Shown in pieces: positions 6,844 to 11,320 of a stretch of DNA of 11,320 nt. How positions within the stretch are numbered: position 1 is the first letter of the stretch; every line of letters begins with the position of its first letter. The translations under genes were made by a program, and so were the position numbers. This DNA is from Clostridia bacterium. Its GTDB lineage: Bacteria > Bacillota_A > Clostridia > UMGS1810. A model generated the notes under the pieces. That model had not been told where the DNA came from. It saw nothing but the letters and a program-made list of their open reading frames with translations, and did no database searches. The DNA lies in the NCBI GenBank assembly GCA_017437345.1, contig JAFSBJ010000237.1, positions 1-11,320 on the forward strand. Reading direction: 5' to 3'.

Positions 6844-8544
6844 ATGAGCAAAATATTAGCTTATTATGGTATAAGTCCGAGTGAAAAAAGAGAAAAACTT
6901 TTGAAAAGCGAAGTTGCAAAGTCTGTGATAGAAGAAATTATATCTTCGGCTGATGAGGCAATCCTTGCAGAAGATGTTTCTTTTAAATTAAGCGAGTATA
7001 TGATTTTTTTTAAAACAGGAGACAGAAAAACTTTTGAAAATAAATATTTTGGCAGAAGACGAAGATGCAGCGATCTTTTTATGGCATACTGGCTTACTCA
7101 GGATGAAAAATATTTATCTCCTCTGATTGACCATATTTTCTATATCTGCGATGAATTTACCTGGTGTCTCCCTGCTCATAGTGCCAGTGCAAAGGGCAAC
7201 CTCAAGGCACTTATATCAAATGTGGACTTATTCCAGGCGGAAACGGCGCGTATGTTTTCTGAAATAGTTATGTGCATAGGCGACAGCCTCCCTGAATATG
7301 TTTGGGAAAGAATGAAGATGGAAATAGAACGCAGAATTCTGGCTGATTTCAGAGATGATAAGGCTGATAATTATTGGTGGCTGGGATGCAACAATAACTG
7401 GGGCACCGTTTGTGCTGCGGGTGTGGCACTTTCGTTTTTGCTTTTTGGCGAAGAAAATGAATTTGAAAAGTATAAGAATTATTTTATTAAATGTCTGGAT
7501 GGTTACCTTGCGGGAATAGGGAATGACGGAGGATGTCTTGAAGGAATTACTTATTGGAACTATGGATTTGAAAATTTCGTGATTTTAGCGCAAATTTTTA
7601 AAGTGTATAGCGGTGGAGATATTGACTATTTCAAATTGCCGAAGGTCCATGAACTGGCAAAATTTCCGCAAAAAGTCAGACTGTCCGAGTCTATTTGTGC
7701 ATCAATTGCAGATGCGATAGAGGATTTTACAATAAGATCAGGCTTGATTTCTCTTCTTAAATCGATTTATCCCGACGTTGCCTTGCCGGATTTTGCCTAT
7801 CTCTCGCGAAAAGGGACTATAGATTCAATTTTCGATGTTTTATGGCTTGATGAAAATTATAAGGGTGATAAGCTAGAAAAAGGAAGATTTTATTTAGCGG
7901 ATGCACAGTGGTTTATTACGCGCCGCGACAAATATAGTTTTGTTGCAAAAGGCGGGACTAATTCCCAACCTCACAATCATAATGATATTGGTTCATTTAT
8001 GATAACAGTAGGGGAGAAGACCCTTTTTGCTGACTTAGGGAGAGGCGTATATGTCAAGGAAACTCATGAAGCGGCAACTCGTTATACTCTTTTGACAAAT
8101 AGCTCCCGTGGGCATAGCGTTCCTATTATAAACGGAGAGTTCCAAAAGCAAGGAAAAGAATTTACTGCCCAAAATGTTGTCGCGGATGAAAATTCTTTCT
8201 CTCTTGATATTGAAGGTGCGTATAGCGCTGGGCTTGTAAACAAAATCAGTCGAAGTTTTTCTTTCGAAGAGGACAAAATAATTTTAACCGATAAGGTTAC
8301 GCCTTCTGAAAAAACGGATTCGATTGTGGAGCGTTTTATAAGTAAAATCCCGCCAGCTTTTTCTGAAGGTTGCGTAGATTATGGAATAGGTAAAATTATG
8401 TATGATAACAGCCGATATACAGTAACAGTTCAAACCGAAACCTTTAAGGCCATTGACGGAAAAACTATTATAACGGTATATGAGGTGGATTTTGCACCTG
8501 TATCAAAAGATGAAACTGTTTTCACATTCACTTTGCAAATGTAA
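6844..8544 (+). CDS. Heparinase II/III-family polysaccharide or oligosaccharide lyase
   Basis: This 566-residue protein has the two-part heparinase II/III layout. An alpha-barrel comes first, with CNNNWG at 182-187 and GGCLEGITYWNYGFE around 229-243. A beta-sandwich follows, with GGTNSQPHNHNDIGSF at 370-385 and RGHSVPIINGEFQ near 422-434. The Asn, the YWNYG Tyr and the HNHND His are the positions expected for catalysis by beta-elimination. No signal peptide is visible, so the substrate should be short oligosaccharides already imported. The substrate (glycosaminoglycan, alginate-like or another uronic acid polymer) cannot be fixed from sequence. The start at 6844 has AAAGGA nine bases upstream; a GTG at 6826 overlaps that site. 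It is the last operon gene, directly followed by a terminator. Confidence 0.88.
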   Translation: MSKILAYYGISPSEKREKLLKSEVAKSVIEEIISSADEAILAEDVSFKLSEYMIFFKTGDRKTFENKYFGRRRRCSDLFMAYWLTQDEKYLSPLIDHIFYICDEFTWCLPAHSASAKGNLKALISNVDLFQAETARMFSEIVMCIGDSLPEYVWERMKMEIERRILADFRDDKADNYWWLGCNNNWGTVCAAGVALSFLLFGEENEFEKYKNYFIKCLDGYLAGIGNDGGCLEGITYWNYGFENFVILAQIFKVYSGGDIDYFKLPKVHELAKFPQKVRLSESICASIADAIEDFTIRSGLISLLKSIYPDVALPDFAYLSRKGTIDSIFDVLWLDENYKGDKLEKGRFYLADAQWFITRRDKYSFVAKGGTNSQPHNHNDIGSFMITVGEKTLFADLGRGVYVKETHEAATRYTLLTNSSRGHSVPIINGEFQKQGKEFTAQNVVADENSFSLDIEGAYSAGLVNKISRSFSFEEDKIILTDKVTPSEKTDSIVERFISKIPPAFSEGCVDYGIGKIMYDNSRYTVTVQTETFKAIDGKTIITVYEVDFAPVSKDETVFTFTLQM

Positions 8545-8551
8545 AAATAGG

Positions 8552-8583
8552 AAAAGCCTTGGAAAAATCCAAGGCTTTTTTAT
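8552..8583 (+). terminator. Rho-independent terminator after the uronate operon
   Basis: The 11-bp stem AAAAGCCTTGG / CCAAGGCTTTT has an AAAAAT loop (8563-8568) and continues into a T-rich tail. The stem sequence is identical to the terminator at 2027-2052; only the loop differs. It lies between two converging genes, and the - strand copy also has T-rich DNA after the stem, so it may work both ways. Confidence 0.92.
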
Positions 8584-8584
8584 T

Positions 8585-9088
8585 TTATTTTTTCATTCCC
8601 ATAAAGTAGTTTTTGCAGTATGGTCTATTCTGAACAGTATCAAGCGCCTCACCGAAACGCTGGAAATGAACGACTTCTCTTTCTCTTAAAAATCTTATAA
8701 CATCGTTTACATCAGGGTCGTCTGAAACCCTTAAGATGTTGTCATAGGTTGCCCGAGCTTTCTGCTCAGCGGCTAAGTCTTCAGTAAGGTCGGCAATGGG
8801 GTCGCCTGTTACGGAAATTGTCTGAGCAGACCAGGACTCACCGGCTGCTGAGGCGGGGTAAACCCCTCTGCCGTGGTCGATGAAATATGGCGCCATAGGG
8901 CTGTTTTCAATCTCGGTGGTGGTTGCATTTTTTGCAAGCTGAGTAACCAGGGTTCCGACGATTTCGAGGTGCGCAAGTTCTTCCGTGCCAATATCGGTTA
9001 AGACTGACTTGGTAACCTCGTTCGGCATTGAATATCTCTGAGAGAGATATCGCATAGCTGCACCGATTTCGCCGTGAGGTCCACCGTA
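8585..9088 (-). CDS. cotJC: CotJC-type spore coat manganese catalase, 5'-truncated
   Basis: From Tyr at 9086-9088 to the stop, the protein follows the CotJC family closely: YGGPHGEIGAAMRYLSQRYS, then LTDIGTEELAHLE, DLTEDLAAEQKARATYDNIL and FLREREVVHFQRFGEAL. The di-manganese ligands are all kept: the Glu of GGPHGE, the E-xx-H of TEELAHLE, the Glu of AAEQKA and the His of EVVHFQ. About 30 residues expected before the YGG motif are absent. The frame stays open to 9217 but reads unrelated sequence, and neither the ATG at 9148 nor the GTG at 9217 has a Shine-Dalgarno site. The usual upstream cotJB is also missing. The gene was therefore probably cut at about 9088 by a rearrangement. CotJC is a coat component of endospores, so it marks the host as a spore former. 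Confidence 0.88.
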   Translation of the reverse strand, partial: YGGPHGEIGAAMRYLSQRYSMPNEVTKSVLTDIGTEELAHLEIVGTLVTQLAKNATTTEIENSPMAPYFIDHGRGVYPASAAGESWSAQTISVTGDPIADLTEDLAAEQKARATYDNILRVSDDPDVNDVIRFLREREVVHFQRFGEALDTVQNRPYCKNYFMGMKK

Positions 9089-9151
9089 CACCAAATGTTT
9101 GAGTATAGAAAAATGGCAGCTATTTATTCTGGAAAATTCGGCAAACATCCG

Positions 9152-9177
9152 GCACAGGAACACTTCCTGTGCTTTTT
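9152..9177 (+). terminator. Orphan Rho-independent terminator
   Basis: GCACAGGAA / TTCCTGTGC is a perfect 9-bp stem with a CAC loop, followed by TTTTT. It is oriented for + strand transcription, but no + strand gene lies upstream: the DNA to the left is the - strand CotJC gene. It probably belonged to a gene lost at the 9088 break. Confidence 0.8.
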
Positions 9178-9213
9178 GCGTTTTATAACAAACTGTATTG
9201 CATTCTGCCAAAA

Positions 9214-9229
9214 ACACTATAAATGTTTT
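9214..9229. repeat. 16-bp exact repeat of 5561-5576
   Basis: ACACTATAAATGTTTT occurs here and at 5561-5576, inside the remnant reading frame. Both copies could encode HYKCF. Flanking bases differ. It may be chance in AT-rich DNA, or a trace of related sequence. Confidence 0.5.
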
Positions 9230-9244
9230 CGTTTATTATACAGA

Positions 9245-9273
9245 TTGAAATTAACGTCGAAATATGATATAAT
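9245..9273 (+). promoter_or_regulatory. Consensus sigma-A promoter of the pseudo-RuvC/kinase cassette
   Basis: TTGAAA (9245-9250), a 17-base spacer and a perfect TATAAT (9268-9273) form one of the best promoters in the window. Transcription would begin near 9280, so the leader is only about 15 bases and the ribosome binding site (AAGGAG, 9279-9284) is almost at the 5' end. This suggests constitutive expression. Confidence 0.75.
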
Positions 9274-9294
9274 ATAAGAAGGAGTGATTACAGT

Positions 9295-9729
9295 ATGAAG
9301 GTATTAGGAATAGCTATAAAGAAAAATGAAATTTGGTATTCAGTCGTGTCTGGTTTTAAAATGAGTGATGCTATTATTATCGAAACTGGGAAACAAATTT
9401 TTAAGGCGGACTCTCCGTTGCAATCTCTCATGATGGAATTCAGCAATATTTATGCTGAATTAATTGTAAAATATAAACCAAATCGAATCGCATATAAGTT
9501 ATATTTAGATGTGAAGAAAGACCAGATTCCCTATATGCACTATTCATTAGGGATTTTAAATTTAGTGTCTAAGCAACAAGGTATTGAAACTAGTGAGAGA
9601 ACTGGGAATTGGATAGTTGCAGGGAAAAAAGCAAAAATTGCTAGATTTTGCGAATATTTTAATGAACACAATTTTAAGAATGAAGAGTTGGCAGCGTCGT
9701 TAATTGCATGGTATGAACTGGAGGAATAA
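9295..9729 (+). CDS. Small RuvC/RNase H-fold-like protein, apparently catalytically inactive
   Basis: I do not recognise a named family for this 144-residue protein, but its order of elements resembles RuvC. A first strand MKVLGIAIKKN stands where RuvC has GIDPG. Then come a helix LMMEFSNIYAELIVKYKPN, a strand RIAYKLYLD where RuvC has VAIE, a helix YMHYSLGILNLV, the strand GIETSERTGNWI, and a last helix NEELAASLIAW where RuvC ends with DAADALAIA. The acidic residues are replaced: A7 for Asp, K68 for Glu, A133 for an Asp. It is thus probably a binding or adaptor protein, not a nuclease. AAGGAG lies ten bases before the ATG. The kinase gene starts 2 bases after its stop, so the two are translated together. 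The fold is inferred by eye only. Confidence 0.6.
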   Translation: MKVLGIAIKKNEIWYSVVSGFKMSDAIIIETGKQIFKADSPLQSLMMEFSNIYAELIVKYKPNRIAYKLYLDVKKDQIPYMHYSLGILNLVSKQQGIETSERTGNWIVAGKKAKIARFCEYFNEHNFKNEELAASLIAWYELEE

Positions 9730-9731
9730 AA

Positions 9732-10769
9732 TTGAATATAAATTTTGATTATTCCGGACAAGTAGTGGGGAAATATTACTTAATTGAAAAATTGGGGAAT
9801 GGTGGATTTGGTGCTGTATATAGAGCTCATGATAGAGTTTTAAAAACCGATAAAGCTATAAAAATATTAGAGGTTAAAAATCCTCAAGAAGCATATAAGC
9901 TTTTTAATGAGGCAGCAATTCCGTACAAATGTAGACATAATCATATAATCAAAATAAATAGTGGAGAACTTGTTAATTTTTGTGGTGAAATAGTATTTGT
10001 TGTTGACATGGATTTAGCAAATGGAGAATCAATAGAAAGTATATTAAAGAAAAGATATATTTCCACAATAGAAAGTTTGAATATAATAAAAGATATCCTG
10101 TTTGCAGTTGAATATTCACATATTAGTGGTAGCATTCATAGGGATATTAAACCTGCAAACATATTATTGGATAACGGAATACCTAAATTGTCTGATTTTG
10201 GCTTATCAACAGCTTTGGGTAGCATAATAATTCCTTGGCAATGGTATGTAGCTCATGCCGCACCTGAAACATTTGTTAATAATTCTATAGCAACTGTTCA
10301 CACAGATATTTATGCAATTGGAATTACTTTATATAGAATGGTAAATAACATTTCCGATTGGAGATTGTTTTTGAATGGGATTCCTAATGCAGAAAAGCAT
10401 ATGCGCTCTGGAAAGTTAATTGATAAGTTGCCGATGGGGGATTTGGTTCCTGTTAAAGTTAGGAAAATAATAAATAAGGCATGTAAAAAAGAACCTGAAA
10501 AACGATATACTTCAGCTTCTGAAATGCGAAATGCTATTGAAAAATTGCAGTTTTTATATGATTGGAAACCTATTAATCAAGAACATTGGGAAGGCATAAG
10601 TGATGGAAATCCTAATAAAGAAATTTATATTGAAAAAAAGCGAAAGACAATAGAGGTTATTGTCCTGAAAAATAGGAGAAAACAATCGAATGATAGTAAG
10701 AAGTTTTCGGATTTGTTGGAAGCTCAAAGGTATATGTATGACTATATTAGAGAAAGTACATTGAGGTAG
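9732..10769 (+). CDS. Hanks-type Ser/Thr protein kinase with C-terminal extension
   Basis: All kinase motifs are present in this 345-residue protein: glycine loop LGNGGFGAVY (21-30), Lys44 in KAIKIL, Glu60 in the C-helix, HRDIKPAN (136-143), DFG (155-157), APE (177-179) and DIYAIG (192-197). It should be an active ATP-dependent protein kinase. Unlike PrkC/PknB housekeeping kinases it has no membrane helix and no PASTA repeats. Residues about 280-345 form a separate basic tail with EIYIEKKRKTIEVIVLKNRR and FSDLLEAQRYMYDYIRE, likely a small alpha/beta module. The start is TTG at 9732, seven bases after GGAGG at 9720-9724, which overlaps the end of the upstream gene; no better start is near. Translational coupling implies it acts with the pseudo-RuvC protein. 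The AT-rich codon use differs from the uronate genes, suggesting transfer. Confidence 0.93.
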   Translation: MNINFDYSGQVVGKYYLIEKLGNGGFGAVYRAHDRVLKTDKAIKILEVKNPQEAYKLFNEAAIPYKCRHNHIIKINSGELVNFCGEIVFVVDMDLANGESIESILKKRYISTIESLNIIKDILFAVEYSHISGSIHRDIKPANILLDNGIPKLSDFGLSTALGSIIIPWQWYVAHAAPETFVNNSIATVHTDIYAIGITLYRMVNNISDWRLFLNGIPNAEKHMRSGKLIDKLPMGDLVPVKVRKIINKACKKEPEKRYTSASEMRNAIEKLQFLYDWKPINQEHWEGISDGNPNKEIYIEKKRKTIEVIVLKNRRKQSNDSKKFSDLLEAQRYMYDYIRESTLR

Positions 10770-10803
10770 TACTCAAATTATGGGGTTTATGTTATAACAA
10801 ATA

Positions 10804-10985
10804 TTGATCCTTGTCTGTACTTTTGCGATTCTGATTTCCAATGTATCGTTTGCAGCTACCAAAAAATTCAGAAATGGATTTGAAATTAAGTTCATCCTTA
10901 TTGGAAAGGATTTGATGCGTGTGGCTTACATAACTATAATCGGCGCTTTTGGGGTGGTTCCCACTGGTTATACTGGGCGTTGTAA
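10804..10985 (+). pseudogene. Decayed small secreted-peptide gene
   Basis: One frame starting at a TTG at 10804 reads ILVCTFAILISNVSFAAT, a convincing signal-peptide core with an A-x-A type cleavage site, followed by KKFRNGFEIKFILIGKDL. There is no ribosome binding site, and the usual MKK start is missing because a TAA lies two codons upstream. The neighbouring frame (10890-10985) encodes an aromatic, glycine-rich end, YNRRFWGGSHWLYWAL, then a stop. A single -1 shift near 10905 would join signal peptide and tail into a ~60-residue secreted peptide, perhaps toxin- or bacteriocin-like. This is a reconstruction; the family is unknown to me. Confidence 0.3.
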
Positions 10986-11048
10986 AACAATTTGTGCTTA
11001 AAGGTTTGATGGAGAGTAAGAGTGTTTTAAATATAAGGATAGTTGCCA

Positions 11049-11076
11049 TGGGGTTCGATTCCTCAAGCGCCCACCA
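11049..11076 (+). other. tRNA 3' end (T-arm, acceptor strand, CCA): putative att site
   Basis: TGGGG-TTCGATT-CCTCA is a five-pair T-stem (one G-T pair) with a canonical TTCGA loop. It is followed by the 7-base acceptor strand AGCGCCC, a discriminator A and CCA. The DNA 5' of it shows no D-arm or anticodon arm, so only the 3' third of a tRNA is present. A tyrosine-recombinase gene begins 153 bases downstream on the same strand, the layout of elements integrated at tRNA 3' ends. The fragment is best read as an attachment-site core. The parent tRNA is not determined; an AGCGCCCACCA end occurs in some tRNA-Val genes. Confidence 0.55.
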
Positions 11077-11077
11077 T

Positions 11078-11107
11078 TTCGGCGCTATTGTAATAGATAG
11101 TGCCGAA
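11078..11107. repeat. 11-bp inverted repeat just after the tRNA-end sequence
   Basis: TTCGGCGCTAT (11078-11088) pairs with ATAGTGCCGAA (11097-11107), with one G-T pair and an 8-base loop. No T-run follows, so it is not a terminator. It could be an integrase arm-type site or a processing or structural element next to the att core. Confidence 0.5.
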
Positions 11108-11119
11108 CGTATGAAAAGG

Positions 11120-11149
11120 AAGAAGCTTTGCTTTGCGAGGCTTCTTTTT
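11120..11149 (+). terminator. Rho-independent terminator before the integrase gene
   Basis: AAGAAGCTT / AGGCTTCTT forms a 9-bp stem (one G-T pair) around a 9-base loop, followed by TTT-C-TT. It would end transcripts coming from the tRNA-like region or the kinase cassette and insulate the integrase gene. Confidence 0.7.
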
Positions 11150-11228
11150 CTTATGCAATGATATAATATATCTAATCGTGCGATAGATTTTACCTGATTA
11201 GGAGATGATATTATAGAGGTGAAAACAA

Positions 11229-11320
11229 ATGGAAAAAGAACAGTATATCGATGTCAAAAACTATATCAGGCAAAAGAACGGTTTATATTATGCGGTAATG
11301 GTTTATACGAATGTAAGAGG
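11229..11320 (+). CDS. Tyrosine recombinase/integrase, N-terminal part (runs off the window)
   Basis: Only 30 codons are visible. The segment NYIRQKNGLYYAVMVYTNVR matches the start of the arm-binding N-terminal domain of Tn916- and phage-type tyrosine integrases in Firmicutes, which usually read as a basic strand, KNG-YYAV--Y, then GKR-QKW. The catalytic domain lies outside the window. GAGGTG at 11216-11221 gives a good ribosome binding site seven bases before the ATG, and a TATAAT at 11162-11167 is a possible -10. The position just downstream of a tRNA 3' end, on the same strand, supports the call. The element would extend to the right. Confidence 0.6.
   Translation, partial: MEKEQYIDVKNYIRQKNGLYYAVMVYTNVR

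Noticed and set aside
9089..9217. Extension of the CotJC protein upstream to an ATG at 9148 or a GTG at 9217
   Set aside because: The added residues do not resemble the family N-terminus and neither start has a Shine-Dalgarno site, so the recognisable gene ends at 9088.
9074..9277. A 67-codon + strand open frame over the CotJC break and the orphan terminator
   Set aside because: No ribosome binding site; it begins inside CotJC antisense DNA, crosses a terminator hairpin and ends in the cassette promoter. It looks non-coding.
10975..11076. A complete 102-base tRNA, starting GGGCGTT (which pairs fully with AGCGCCC) and ending CCA
   Set aside because: No D-arm or anticodon arm can be drawn in the 67 bases between, and GGGCGTT overlaps the apparent end of a small peptide frame. 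The 5' pairing is probably chance, so only the 3' end is annotated.
10949..11161. A 70-codon + strand open frame across the tRNA-end region
   Set aside because: It runs through the T-arm, the hairpin and the terminator, and has no ribosome binding site.
1..11320. CRISPR array, rRNA or insertion sequence with terminal repeats
   Set aside because: I saw no regularly spaced repeats, no rRNA-like sequence and no transposase frame in the window.

Overview
The window looks like chromosomal DNA of an anaerobic, spore-forming member of the Clostridia (Bacillota), probably an uncultured gut-type lineage. The reasons are strong GGAGG-type ribosome binding sites, moderately AT-rich DNA, a CotJC-type spore coat manganese catalase, and the style of the uronate-degradation enzymes. 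No species can be named from sequence alone.

Layout. (1) 1-720: the 5' end of a gtrA-like gene (+) runs head-on into a LysR-type regulator gene (-). Both lose their 3' ends at one AT-rich palindromic spot near 84-120, which suggests an inverted rearrangement or an assembly chimera. (2) 722-2056: the LysR gene is divergent from a CofE-like (F420-0:gamma-glutamyl ligase family) gene, with a well-formed T-N11-A operator between them and a strong terminator after it. (3) 2058-8583: an oligo-uronide utilisation locus. An AraC-type regulator (-) is divergent from four co-directional genes: a carbohydrate-binding-like domain fused to KduI, an SDR dehydrogenase of the KduD/gluconate 5-dehydrogenase type, a GH88 unsaturated glucuronyl hydrolase and a cytoplasmic heparinase II/III-family lyase. 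The lyase would cut acidic oligosaccharides, GH88 would release the unsaturated uronate, and KduI plus the SDR would convert its open-chain form to 2-keto-3-deoxygluconate (KDG). No transporter, KDG kinase or KDG aldolase is in the window. A 54-codon remnant of an unrecognised protein sits between the SDR and GH88 genes. (4) 8585-9088: a CotJC-like gene (-) whose first ~30 codons are missing at a sharp break.

(5) 9089-11320: a visibly more AT-rich accessory region. It starts with an orphan terminator. A consensus promoter then drives a two-gene cassette: a 144-aa protein that I read as a catalytically dead RuvC/RNase H-fold protein, followed 2 bases later by a complete Hanks-type Ser/Thr kinase with an extra C-terminal domain. 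Next come a decayed small secreted-peptide gene, the T-arm and acceptor 3' end of a tRNA with CCA, a terminator, and the first 30 codons of a probable tyrosine recombinase reading out of the window. The tRNA-end plus integrase arrangement is typical of the edge of an integrative element.

The most novel items are the pseudo-RuvC/kinase pair on the mobile-looking segment and the KduI fusion that keeps its own internal ribosome binding site.
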